This document shows, one piece after another, positions 34,323 to 42,693 of a stretch of DNA of 64,000 bases. The position numbers were made by a program, and so were the translations under genes. The DNA lies in assembly GCA_900769115.1 (NCBI GenBank), contig CAAGFJ010000102.1:44532-108531 (forward strand). Direction: 5' to 3'. A model generated the notes under the pieces. The model made no database searches and had not been told where the DNA came from. It saw only the letters and a list, made by a program, of their open reading frames with translations. The stretch's first letter is position 1. The number at the start of each line of letters is the position of its first letter. The stretch is from Lachnospiraceae bacterium (lineage in GTDB: Bacteria; Bacillota; Clostridia; Lachnospirales; Lachnospiraceae).

Positions 34323-35495
34323 ATGTCAGAATTAATGCTTGCATTAGAGCAGATCGAGAAAGAGAAAGGAATATCAAAGGATGTAATTATCGAAGCCATT
34401 GAGAAATCATTATTAGATGCTTGTAAGAAGGATTTCGGTAAGAGTGAGAATGTAACAGTGAACATGGATCGTGAGACAGGAGCTATTGAGGTATACGCAG
34501 CTAAGACGGTTGTTGATGTGGTAGAGGATGATGCGACAGAGATATCTCTTGAGAAGGCGTTAATGATCAGTTCCAAGTATGCGGTTGGTGATACCGTGAA
34601 TGTTGAGATCACACCTAAGAATTTTGGACGTATTGCGGCACAACAGGCAAGAAGTGTCATTGTGCAGACAATCAAAGAGGAAGAGAAGAAAGCATTATTT
34701 GATCACTTCTACTGCAAAGAGAAGGATGTGGTTACTGGCGTGGTACAGCGTTATGTTGGTAAGAATATCTCAGTCAGTTTAGATGATAAGATGGATGCAT
34801 TGCTGATGGAGAATGAACAGGTAAAGACAGAGCATTATCGTCCAACAGATCGTATCAAGTTGTATATTGTTGAAGTAAAAGAGACAAATAAGGGACCAAA
34901 GGTTATCGTATCCCGTACACATCCGGAGCTTGTAAAACGCTTGTTTGAGAAAGAGGTGTCTGAAGTGGCAGATGGAACGGTTGAGATTAAGTCAATCTCA
35001 AGAGAAGCAGGCTCCCGTTCTAAGATTGCTGTATGGTCTAATGATCCAAATGTAGACCCGGTAGGTGCCTGTGTTGGTATGAATGGTAACCGTGTGAATA
35101 ACATTGTAGATGATCTGAAGGGTGAGAAGATTGATATCATTACCTGGAGTGAAGATCCTGCAACCTTTATTGAGAATGCATTAAGTCCGTCTAAGGTTGT
35201 TTCTGTTAAAGTAGACGAGGAAGATAAGAGCGCAAAAGTTGTAGTTCCGGATTATCAGTTATCCTTAGCAATTGGAAAAGAAGGTCAGAATGCGAGACTT
35301 GCAGCACGTCTGACCGGTTATAAGATTGATATTAAGAGTGAATCCCAGGCAAGAGAAGCTTATGGATATGATGATTATGATGAGGATTACGATCAGGATG
35401 AGGATTACGAGGATAATTATGATTCTTATGATGAAGAAGATAATTATTCAGAAGAAGAGTATACGGATGAGAATGATATGGACGAGAATGCTTAA
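34323..35495 (+). CDS. nusA: Transcription factor NusA
   Basis: A 390-residue NusA: N-terminal RNAP-binding domain (about 1-130), S1 domain (about 135-200) and two KH domains (about 200-340, ending AIGKEGQNARLAARLTGYKIDIKS). It modulates pausing, termination and antitermination. The last 40 residues are a very acidic Asp/Tyr/Glu tail, not an AR domain; acidic tails are common in Clostridia. Operon position after rimP with GGAGG at the start. Confidence 0.97.
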   Translation: MSELMLALEQIEKEKGISKDVIIEAIEKSLLDACKKDFGKSENVTVNMDRETGAIEVYAAKTVVDVVEDDATEISLEKALMISSKYAVGDTVNVEITPKNFGRIAAQQARSVIVQTIKEEEKKALFDHFYCKEKDVVTGVVQRYVGKNISVSLDDKMDALLMENEQVKTEHYRPTDRIKLYIVEVKETNKGPKVIVSRTHPELVKRLFEKEVSEVADGTVEIKSISREAGSRSKIAVWSNDPNVDPVGACVGMNGNRVNNIVDDLKGEKIDIITWSEDPATFIENALSPSKVVSVKVDEEDKSAKVVVPDYQLSLAIGKEGQNARLAARLTGYKIDIKSESQAREAYGYDDYDEDYDQDEDYEDNYDSYDEEDNYSEEEYTDENDMDENA

Positions 35496-35571
35496 TATAG
35501 CATAATCCGCATATTATCTGCGTAAGCTTGTAAGATAGAGAATGGATTGTGAAGAGATTGGATGTGATAGA

Positions 35572-35844
35572 ATGGCAAAGAAAACACCGCTTCGAAAATG
35601 TGTCGGGTGTGGTGAGATGATTGCAAAGAAGGATATGCTTCGAGTGATCAAGACAAAAGACAGCGAGATTAAATTGGATCCGACCGGGAAAGAGAATGGT
35701 CGCGGTGCCTATCTGCATTTGAACCGTGAGTGCCTGGAAAAGGCTAAGAAATCAAAGGGCTTGGAACGATCCTTTAAGATGTCCATTAGCGCGGATGTTT
35801 ACGAACAATTAGAAAAGGAGCTGATGGCAATTGAAACAGAATAA
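35572..35844 (+). CDS. ylxR: YlxR family RNA-binding protein (RNPM/KhpX-like)
   Basis: A 90-residue protein with the family start MAKKTPLRKCVGCGEM and GRGAYLHLNRECLEKAKK. YlxR (DUF448) has been reported to bind RNase P RNA in Firmicutes. It lies between nusA and ylxQ as always. ATG 35572 gives the family start; ATG 35542 would add ten residues with no support. Ribosome site is weak. Confidence 0.93.
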   Translation: MAKKTPLRKCVGCGEMIAKKDMLRVIKTKDSEIKLDPTGKENGRGAYLHLNRECLEKAKKSKGLERSFKMSISADVYEQLEKELMAIETE

Positions 35845-36157
35845 CAAAGCATTGTCTATGTTATCCTTAGCAACCAAGGCGGGTAAGACGGCAACTGGTG
35901 AATTTTCAACAGAGAAGGCAGTCAAAGAAGGAAGAGCGTACTTAGTCGTTGTGGCGCAGGATGCATCCGATAATACAAAGAAGAAGTTTCAGAATATGTG
36001 TGAATACTACCATGTAACTATGAAGGTGTTTTCCGATAAAGTATCACTTGGAAATGCCTGTGGCAAAGAATTTCGCGCATCCTTAGCAGTTACAGATCAA
36101 GGGCTTGCAAAGGCTGCTGTAAAGCATATGGGTGAAGGCGAAAGTATGGAGGTGTAA
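35831..36157 (+). CDS. ylxQ: L7Ae-family RNA-binding protein YlxQ
   Basis: A 108-residue L7Ae/L30e-like protein (ALSMLSLATKAGKTATGEFSTEKAV and AYLVVVAQDASDNTKKKF) that likely binds kink-turn RNA. It starts with TTG 35831, 10 bases beyond AAGGAG and overlapping the ylxR stop by 14 bases, so translation is coupled. The place between ylxR and infB is conserved in Firmicutes. Confidence 0.92.
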   Translation: MKQNNKALSMLSLATKAGKTATGEFSTEKAVKEGRAYLVVVAQDASDNTKKKFQNMCEYYHVTMKVFSDKVSLGNACGKEFRASLAVTDQGLAKAAVKHMGEGESMEV

Positions 36158-36161
36158 CGAT

Positions 36162-38876
36162 TTGGCAAAAATCAGAGTATATGAATTAGCAAAAAGTTTA
36201 AATAAAGACAGCAAAGAGGTTCTTGAGATATTGAAGAAAAATGGTGTTGAGGTTAAGAACCATATGAGTTCTGTATCCGATGAGGATGCTGGTAAGGTAA
36301 GAGCGAGATTTGCAGGAAAACCGGCAGCATCGGCAAAACCAGCACCGGCTCCTGCAGCACAAGAGAACAAACCGGCAGCAGCAAAGCCGATACCAGTTGC
36401 TGCAAAACAGGAAATGAAAGCAGAACCGGCAAGACGTCCGGAGCAGAATAACCGACCACAGAATGAAAACCGTCCACAGGGAGATCGCAACGGTCGCCCG
36501 CAGGGAGACAGAAGAGACTTTAACGGCAACCGTCCACAGGGAGATCGTAATGGTCGTCCACAGCGGGATAGAAGAGATTTTAACGGCAACCGCCCACAGG
36601 GAGATCGTAATGGTCGTCCACAGGGAGACAGAAGAGACTTTAACGGCAACCGCCCACAGGGAGATCGCAACGGTCGCCCACAGGGAGACAGAAGAGACTT
36701 TAACGGCAACCGCCCACAGGGAGATCGCAATGGTCGTCCGCAGGGAGACAGAAGAGACTTTAATGGCAACCGTCCACAGGGAGATCGCAATGGTCGTCCA
36801 CAGGGAGACAGAAGAGATTTTAACGGTAATAACCGTGGTGGATTTAATAATGGACGTCCGAATTCAAATGGTGGTAACCAGCGCCGAGATGGAAGAAGAG
36901 ATGAGAAGATTTCTATTCCAGCACCAATGGATCGTGCCTCTATGGACCGCGACCGCATGGATCGTCATAAGGATAAGAAAGAACGCGATAAGAGTTCTTT
37001 ATATGAAGATGGTGATAACAGAAAGAGAAACCGCAAGAAGAATGAACATTTTACGGTAAAAGGAACAAAAGCTGTGAATAAGCCAGTACAGAAACCAAAG
37101 CCAAAGGAGCCAGAAGAACCAGTGATTCGTACAATTGAACTTCCTGAGACATTAACCGTTCAGGAACTTGCAGATAAAGTGAAGACGCCGGTGTCTCAGA
37201 TGATTAAGAAGTTATTCTTAGCAGGTGAGATGGTAACCGTTAATACCGACCTTGATTTTGAAAAGGCAGCAGAGATTGCATTAGAGTATAACTGTATTGC
37301 AGAGGAAGAGGTTAAGGTTGATGTGATCGAGGAGATGCTCAAGGAAGAGGAAGAAGATGAATCTTTATTAGTAGAGCGTCCGCCGGTTGTCTGTGTTATG
37401 GGTCACGTTGATCATGGTAAGACATCCCTGTTGGATGCAATCCGGGAGACTTCTGTTACATCTGGTGAGGCAGGTGGTATCACACAGCATATTGGTGCTT
37501 ACACAGTAGATGTCAATGGTCAGCAGATCACATTCTTAGATACACCGGGTCATGAGGCATTTACAGCTATGCGTATGCGTGGTGCACAGTCAACGGATAT
37601 TGCAATCTTAGTTGTAGCTGCAGATGATGGTGTTATGCCACAGACAGTTGAAGCAATCAATCATGCTAAGGCTGCAGGAATTGAGATTATTGTTGCCGTG
37701 AATAAGATTGATAAGGAAAGCGCCAATGTAGAACGTGTAAAACAGGAATTAGTAGAGTATGAGCTGATTGCCGAAGATTGGGGCGGTTCTACTGTATTCT
37801 GTCCGGTGTCTGCACATACAAAGGAAGGTATTGATAACTTATTGGAAATGATCCTTCTGACAGCAGAGGTGTTAGAGTTAAAAGCTAATCCAAACCGTAA
37901 GGCACGTGGTATTGTCATTGAGGCAGAGTTAGACAAGGGCCGCGGTCCGGTTGCAACTATTTTAGTACAGAAAGGTACCTTAAAGGTAGGAGATACGATT
38001 ACGGTTGGTAGTGCATATGGTAGAGTTCGTGCTATGTTGAATGATAAGGGGCAGAATGTGAAGGAAGCAGGGCCTTCCCAGCCGGTTGAGATTCTTGGTC
38101 TGAATGGCGTTCCGGCAGCAGGTGAGATTTTCATTGCAACAAAGAACGAGAAGGAAGCACGTTCCATGGCAGAGACTTATATTGCATGTGATAAAGAGAA
38201 GCTTCTTGCAGAGACAAAGGCAAAGATGTCATTAGATGATCTGTTCTCTCAGATTCAGGCAGGTAATGTCAAGGAGCTTAACTTAGTTGTTAAGGCAGAT
38301 GTACAGGGTTCTGTAGAAGCTGTTAAGCAGAGTCTGTTGAAGCTTTCCAATGAGGAAGTTGTTATTAAGGTAATCCATGCCGGCGTTGGTGCGATCAACG
38401 AGTCAGATGTTATTCTGGCTTCAGCATCTAATGCAATCATTATTGGATTCAATGTACGTCCGGACGCACAGGCAAAGGATGTTGCAGAACGTGAGAAAGT
38501 AGATTTGAGATTATATAAGGTTATTTATAACGCAATTGAGGATATTGAGGCAGCCATGAAGGGTATGTTGGATCCTGTATACGAAGAACAGGTAACCGGA
38601 CATCTGGTTGTCCGTCAGACATTTAAGGCTTCAGGGGTTGGTACGATTGCTGGATGCTTCGTATTAGACGGTTTGATCCGCAAGAAGTCCAGTGTGCGTA
38701 TTACCAGAGATGGCGAGCAGATCTATGAAGGTCCACTGGCATCCCTTAAGAGATTTAAGGATGACGTGAAGGAAGTAAAGAATGGTTTCGAGTGTGGTAT
38801 TGTTCTTGAAAACTTCAATGACTTGAAAGAAGATGACCAGATTGAAGCTTATGAAATGGTGGAAGTGCCTCGTTAG
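36162..38876 (+). CDS. infB: Translation initiation factor IF-2
   Basis: A 904-residue IF-2 starting from TTG 36162 (LAKIRVYELAK), 7 bases after GGAGGTG. N-terminal helical domain, then an Ala/Pro/Lys part, six 20-residue Gly/Asp/Arg/Asn repeats (104-223), a second IF2-N domain (ETLTVQELADKVKTPVSQMIKKLF, about residue 328), the GTPase with G1 GHVDHGKT (414-421), G3 DTPGHEAF and G4 NKID, and domains II-IV with the fMet-tRNA-binding C2. It positions initiator tRNA on the ribosome. The repeats are unusually regular; the essential parts are intact. Confidence 0.97.
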   Translation: MAKIRVYELAKSLNKDSKEVLEILKKNGVEVKNHMSSVSDEDAGKVRARFAGKPAASAKPAPAPAAQENKPAAAKPIPVAAKQEMKAEPARRPEQNNRPQNENRPQGDRNGRPQGDRRDFNGNRPQGDRNGRPQRDRRDFNGNRPQGDRNGRPQGDRRDFNGNRPQGDRNGRPQGDRRDFNGNRPQGDRNGRPQGDRRDFNGNRPQGDRNGRPQGDRRDFNGNNRGGFNNGRPNSNGGNQRRDGRRDEKISIPAPMDRASMDRDRMDRHKDKKERDKSSLYEDGDNRKRNRKKNEHFTVKGTKAVNKPVQKPKPKEPEEPVIRTIELPETLTVQELADKVKTPVSQMIKKLFLAGEMVTVNTDLDFEKAAEIALEYNCIAEEEVKVDVIEEMLKEEEEDESLLVERPPVVCVMGHVDHGKTSLLDAIRETSVTSGEAGGITQHIGAYTVDVNGQQITFLDTPGHEAFTAMRMRGAQSTDIAILVVAADDGVMPQTVEAINHAKAAGIEIIVAVNKIDKESANVERVKQELVEYELIAEDWGGSTVFCPVSAHTKEGIDNLLEMILLTAEVLELKANPNRKARGIVIEAELDKGRGPVATILVQKGTLKVGDTITVGSAYGRVRAMLNDKGQNVKEAGPSQPVEILGLNGVPAAGEIFIATKNEKEARSMAETYIACDKEKLLAETKAKMSLDDLFSQIQAGNVKELNLVVKADVQGSVEAVKQSLLKLSNEEVVIKVIHAGVGAINESDVILASASNAIIIGFNVRPDAQAKDVAEREKVDLRLYKVIYNAIEDIEAAMKGMLDPVYEEQVTGHLVVRQTFKASGVGTIAGCFVLDGLIRKKSSVRITRDGEQIYEGPLASLKRFKDDVKEVKNGFECGIVLENFNDLKEDDQIEAYEMVEVPR
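36471..36830 (+). repeat. Six tandem 60-bp repeats inside infB
   Basis: Six copies of a 60-bp unit (starts at 36471, 36531, 36591, 36651, 36711, 36771) encode RPQGDRNGRPQGDRRDFNGN six times. Copies differ mainly at synonymous third positions; copy 2 has one QRD for QGD change. The repeat is in frame and the number probably varies between strains through slippage or recombination. Confidence 0.95.
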
Positions 38877-38905
38877 ACTAGAGCGTAGAACAGATTGGAG
38901 AGTAT

Positions 38906-39301
38906 ATGAGACGCACAAGTATTAAGAATACAAGAATTAATGGGGAAGTACAGAAGGAATTGTCAAGAATTATCAGTCGTGAGATCAAAGATCCACGGAT
39001 TCATGCCATGACTTCTGTTACCCAGGTTATGGTCACCCCGGATCTCAAAGAATGTAAAGCTTACATTTCAGTGTTAGGGGATGAGCAGGCCAAAGCAGAT
39101 ACATTAGCGGGTCTTAAGAGTGCTTCCGGATATATCCGGAAGGAACTTGCCCGCAGTATCAATTTAAGAAATACCCCGGAAATCAGTTTTTATATGGATG
39201 AGTCCATTGAATATGCGATTAACATGTCAAAGAAGATTGATGATGTGATGAGTCATGATATGGCAAATCATCCGGAAGAGGAAGATTCGGACGAGGAGTA
39301 G
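38906..39301 (+). CDS. rbfA: Ribosome-binding factor A
   Basis: A 131-residue RbfA with the KH-like core (RTSIKNTRINGEVQKELSRII...; SVTQVMVTPDLKECKAYISVLGD) and TPEISFYMDESIEYAINMSKKI. It acts in late 16S rRNA/30S maturation. GAGAG site at the start. It follows infB as in most bacteria; the YlxP gene of Bacillus is absent between them. An acidic tail of about ten residues is specific to this lineage. Confidence 0.96.
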   Translation: MRRTSIKNTRINGEVQKELSRIISREIKDPRIHAMTSVTQVMVTPDLKECKAYISVLGDEQAKADTLAGLKSASGYIRKELARSINLRNTPEISFYMDESIEYAINMSKKIDDVMSHDMANHPEEEDSDEE

Positions 39302-39302
39302 A

Positions 39303-40265
39303 ATGAACGATTTTATTAAAGAAATAGAAAAAGCAAAGAATATTGTGATTCTGGGGCATATGCGTCCGGACGGAGATTGTGTTGGCTCCTGTTTAGGTGT
39401 GTATAATTATGTGTTGGACAATTATCCGGATAAGCAGGTAGATATTTATCTGGATGCATTCAAACAGGAATTTATGTTTCTACATGGCGCAGATCAGATA
39501 TTACATGAGAAGAAGAATCAGATTTATGACCTTTGCATTTCTATGGATAGTGGTGATCTGGACCGCCATGGTGATTATGTATCGTATTTTGATACGGCAA
39601 GACGAACCATGTGCATTGATCATCATATTAGCAATCAAGGCTTTGGGGATGTCTGTTTTCTGAAGACAGAATGCAGCGCAGCGGCAGAAGTGGTGTATAC
39701 CCTGTTAGAGGAGGATAAGATATCACAGCGATGCGCGGAATGTCTATATCTTGGTATTGTGCATGATACCGGGGTATTCAAGTATTCCAATACGACCAGA
39801 CAGACGATGGAGATTGCGGGACATCTGATTGAGAAGGGAGCCAGAAGTCAGTTAGTGATCGACGGAACCTTTTATCAGAAGACGTTCAAGCAGAATAAGA
39901 TGCTTGCCAAGGCATTAGATGCCGCATTTTTGATGTTTGATGGTAAAGTGATCGTATCCTGTCTGGAAAAGGATGTATTTGACGAGCAGGATGCAACCAA
40001 CTTAGATACGGATGGTGTTGTGGATGCCCTGCGTATTACGGAAGGTGTAGAGTGTGCTTTATGGATGTATGAATATCCGAAGAAAGGAACATTCAAATGT
40101 TCCCTGCGTTCGAATGAGATTGTTAATGTCAGCATGATCGCAGGTTCTCTTGGCGGTGGCGGACATGTGCGTGCTGCCGGCTGTGAGGTAGAGGGCGATA
40201 AGGATACCATTATACTGAAGGTTACGGATATGATCAAGGCACAGTTAGATCATGCAGATGAATAG
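39303..40265 (+). CDS. nrnA: DHH-family phosphoesterase NrnA
   Basis: A 320-residue bifunctional oligoribonuclease / pAp phosphatase. DHH domain motifs: LGHMRPDGDCVGS (about 18-30), SMDSGD, DHHIS (around 107) and the C-terminal DHHA1 GGGGHVRAAGC. It degrades nanoRNA and pAp using Mn2+; some members also cut c-di-AMP-derived pApA. ATG 39303 begins right after the rbfA stop. The same rbfA-nrnA-truB order is known in Clostridia and Bacillus relatives. Confidence 0.95.
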   Translation: MNDFIKEIEKAKNIVILGHMRPDGDCVGSCLGVYNYVLDNYPDKQVDIYLDAFKQEFMFLHGADQILHEKKNQIYDLCISMDSGDLDRHGDYVSYFDTARRTMCIDHHISNQGFGDVCFLKTECSAAAEVVYTLLEEDKISQRCAECLYLGIVHDTGVFKYSNTTRQTMEIAGHLIEKGARSQLVIDGTFYQKTFKQNKMLAKALDAAFLMFDGKVIVSCLEKDVFDEQDATNLDTDGVVDALRITEGVECALWMYEYPKKGTFKCSLRSNEIVNVSMIAGSLGGGGHVRAAGCEVEGDKDTIILKVTDMIKAQLDHADE

Positions 40266-40303
40266 TATATGCAACAGATGACGGAATATAAAGGATGGAC
40301 GAG

Positions 40304-41221
40304 ATGTATAACGGTGTGATTAATATATACAAAGAAAAAGGTTTTACCTCATTTGATGTGGTAGCCAAGCTTCGAGGGATACTTAAGCAGAAGAAGATTG
40401 GTCATACCGGGACATTAGATCCGGATGCAGAAGGCGTTTTAGTAGTATGCTTAGGCAAAGCAACCAGACTTTGTGATCTGCTGACTGATAAAAACAAGTC
40501 GTATGAGGCAACGATGCAGTTAGGTGTAACAACGGATACGGAGGACAGCTCCGGAACGGTGCAGTCAAGACAGGAAGTGAAGGTAACGGAGGAAGAGGTT
40601 CGGAAAGCAATCCTATCCTTTGTGGGAGAATATGACCAGATTCCTCCGATGTATTCTGCAATTAAGATTAATGGTAAGAAGTTGTATGAATTAGCAAGGC
40701 AGGGAAAAGTGATCGAACGGGAACCGCGAAGGGTTGTGGTGCATGAGATTCGGATTGAATCGATTGATCTTCCATATGCCAGGTTTACGGTTAGCTGCAG
40801 TAAGGGAACTTACATTCGGAGTCTTTGCAGAGATATCGGAGCCCGTCTTGGCTGTGGAGCAATCATGGAATCCCTGGTTCGTACTGAAGTAAATGCAGAG
40901 GAATCCGGAGTAATCTTCACCATGGATGATGCAATGCGTTTAGAAGAAGTAGAGCAGGCAATCGCAGAGGGAACATTCGATTCCCATATACTTCCGGTTG
41001 AACAGATGTTTCCGCGTCTGGTACACTATATGGTGACAGAGGAAGCCAACAGCAAATTATTGAATGGTAATCTGTTAAAGAGACAGGATTTTGCAAAGGT
41101 TAGCATAGAGCCGGAGGACGGAGAACAGGGACTGATCTATGATCAGGATGGTGTATTTAAGGCGATATACCGGTATCAGAAAAATAGTCATGCTTGGAAG
41201 GCCGACAAGATGTTTTTATAG
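40304..41221 (+). CDS. truB: tRNA pseudouridine-55 synthase TruB
   Basis: A 305-residue TruB. The catalytic aspartate lies in HTGTLDPDAEGVL (about residues 33-45); KKIGHTG and the FTVSCSKGTYIRSLCRDIG motif are also present. It makes pseudouridine 55 in the T loop of tRNA. ATG 40304 is 9 bases after AAAGG; ATG 40295 is too close to the site. Confidence 0.96.
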   Translation: MYNGVINIYKEKGFTSFDVVAKLRGILKQKKIGHTGTLDPDAEGVLVVCLGKATRLCDLLTDKNKSYEATMQLGVTTDTEDSSGTVQSRQEVKVTEEEVRKAILSFVGEYDQIPPMYSAIKINGKKLYELARQGKVIEREPRRVVVHEIRIESIDLPYARFTVSCSKGTYIRSLCRDIGARLGCGAIMESLVRTEVNAEESGVIFTMDDAMRLEEVEQAIAEGTFDSHILPVEQMFPRLVHYMVTEEANSKLLNGNLLKRQDFAKVSIEPEDGEQGLIYDQDGVFKAIYRYQKNSHAWKADKMFL

Positions 41222-41237
41222 AAGGACATAATACAAT

Positions 41238-42176
41238 ATGATATATTTACGCGATGAGGAAGCGAGACAATTTCATACACAGGGAACAGCAATTGCACTT
41301 GGAAAGTTTGACGGAATCCATCTGGGACATCAGATGCTGATGGATGGTCTGCGTAAGGAAAAGCAGAGGAACCGGACCGCACTGGTATTTACGTTTGGTA
41401 ATGTGCCAAGCACTGTTTTGAATGGCAGAATTCAAAAAAGTATCTATACCCAGGAAGAGAAAGCGTATTATTTTGAAGAATTAGGAATGGATGTGGTGTT
41501 GGATTATCCGTTTACGAGGGAGTTTGCAGCGTTATCACCAGAAGAATTTGTTATGGAATGTCTGGTGCGGCAATTAGGTGTACAGGCAGTTTATGTCGGC
41601 GAAGATTTCCGTTTTGGTAAAGGAAGGAGCGGTAATGTGGCATTGCTGCAGGCATTAGGTGAGCAATATCATTTTGAGGTGCATGCGATACCAAAGAAGA
41701 CATTGCATGGCAAGGTGGTAAGTTCAACGATGATCCGGGATATGTTAGAATCCCATTTCTATGTTGCAAATGAGATGTTGGGGAATCCATATTTTGTGTA
41801 TGGAGAAGTAGTGCATGGACAGCATTTGGGGCATGTGATCGGATTTCCGACGATAAACCAGAGAATCCCGGAACAGAAGATTGTTCCTGCTTATGGAGTG
41901 TATGCAAGCAGGGTGGTCATAGATGGCGTAGCATATAAAGGAATCAGTAACCTGGGTAAGAAGCCTACAGTGGAGGGGATTCACCAGACTGGTCTGGAAA
42001 CACATTTGTTGGATTTTGAAGGGGATTTGTATGGTTGTTATCTGAAGACAGAATTGTTGTATTTTATTCGTCCGGAAGAGAAGTTTGCAAATGTAGATGT
42101 CTTGAAAAAACAGATTCATACGGATATTAGGCTTATGCTGGAGCAGGATTCAGACGTGGCTTTACGGAGAAGATAA
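41238..42176 (+). CDS. ribF: Bifunctional riboflavin kinase/FAD synthetase
   Basis: A 312-residue RibF: N-terminal FMN adenylyltransferase with GKFDGIHLGHQMLM (about residues 20-33) and C-terminal flavokinase with GHVIGFPTIN and GVYASRVV. It turns riboflavin into FMN and FAD. It follows truB by 16 bases as in Bacillus; a strong terminator follows, so it ends the rimP-ribF operon. Confidence 0.96.
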   Translation: MIYLRDEEARQFHTQGTAIALGKFDGIHLGHQMLMDGLRKEKQRNRTALVFTFGNVPSTVLNGRIQKSIYTQEEKAYYFEELGMDVVLDYPFTREFAALSPEEFVMECLVRQLGVQAVYVGEDFRFGKGRSGNVALLQALGEQYHFEVHAIPKKTLHGKVVSSTMIRDMLESHFYVANEMLGNPYFVYGEVVHGQHLGHVIGFPTINQRIPEQKIVPAYGVYASRVVIDGVAYKGISNLGKKPTVEGIHQTGLETHLLDFEGDLYGCYLKTELLYFIRPEEKFANVDVLKKQIHTDIRLMLEQDSDVALRRR

Positions 42177-42212
42177 GAGCTGGACAGGCAGAGATTATAA
42201 GATATGGAATAA

Positions 42213-42260
42213 AAAGATGGAATGTCAAGAAAAAAGACTTGACATTCCATCTTTCTTTCT
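42213..42260 (+). terminator. Terminator after ribF
   Basis: AAAGATGGAATGTCAAG (42213-42229) and CTTGACATTCCATCTTT (42238-42254) form a perfect 17-bp stem with an 8-nt loop and a pyrimidine tail CTTTCT. This ends the rimP-ribF operon. The 3' arm holds the -35 of the next promoter. Confidence 0.88.
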
Positions 42261-42267
42261 GTATACT
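42239..42267 (+). promoter_or_regulatory. Promoter of ylxM-ffh inside the terminator stem
   Basis: TTGACA (42239-42244, 6/6), a 17-base spacer and TATACT (42262-42267, 5/6) lie 48 bases before ylxM. The -35 is part of the 3' arm of the ribF terminator, and the spacer includes its tail. Near-consensus on all three criteria. Confidence 0.8.
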
Positions 42268-42314
42268 AACGAATGTTGATGTAAAGAGGATTTACTTTAC
42301 AAGGAAGGAAACAG

Positions 42315-42671
42315 ATGGAAAAGATCGTCAGACAAGCGTTATTGTATGATTTTTATGGTGAACTTTTAACGGAACATCAGAAGTCGATCTATTCTGATAT
42401 TGTATTGAATGATCTGTCTTATTCGGAAGTGGCAAGAGATGAAGGAATCAGCCGGCAGGGTGTCTATGATCTGGTGAAGCGATGTGATAAGATTTTAGAG
42501 GAATATGAGAGTAAGCTTTTGCTGGTTGAGAAGTTTCTGGATACCAGGGACCGGGTGAGTAAGATTCATGAATTGGCAACAGAACTGAAAGGGATGACAC
42601 AAAGTCCGGATCTTCAGGAGAAGATTAATCAGATTGAAGAGATATCGAAAGCAATTTACGAGAGTTATTGA
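42315..42671 (+). CDS. ylxM: SRP-associated HTH protein YlxM
   Basis: A 118-residue protein with an HTH (LNDLSYSEVARDEGISRQGVYDLVKRCDKILEEYESKL, about residues 35-72), typical of the YlxM/UPF0122 family encoded just before ffh. YlxM is reported to modulate the SRP GTPase in streptococci. GGAAGGAAAC ribosome site. It has been taken for a sigma-like regulator in some annotations. Confidence 0.93.
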   Translation: MEKIVRQALLYDFYGELLTEHQKSIYSDIVLNDLSYSEVARDEGISRQGVYDLVKRCDKILEEYESKLLLVEKFLDTRDRVSKIHELATELKGMTQSPDLQEKINQIEEISKAIYESY

Positions 42672-42693
42672 TCGTTCTGTGCGGAGGTAATGT

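Noticed and set aside
36471..36830. Regular 60-bp repeats as a possible CRISPR array
   Set aside because: Units are contiguous without unique spacers and are in frame within infB.
36083..36958. A 291-codon open frame on the - strand with repeated PCGRPLRSPCGRLPLK-like sequence
   Set aside because: It is the antisense shadow of the infB 60-bp repeats; no ribosome site, no family, and the sense frame is IF-2.
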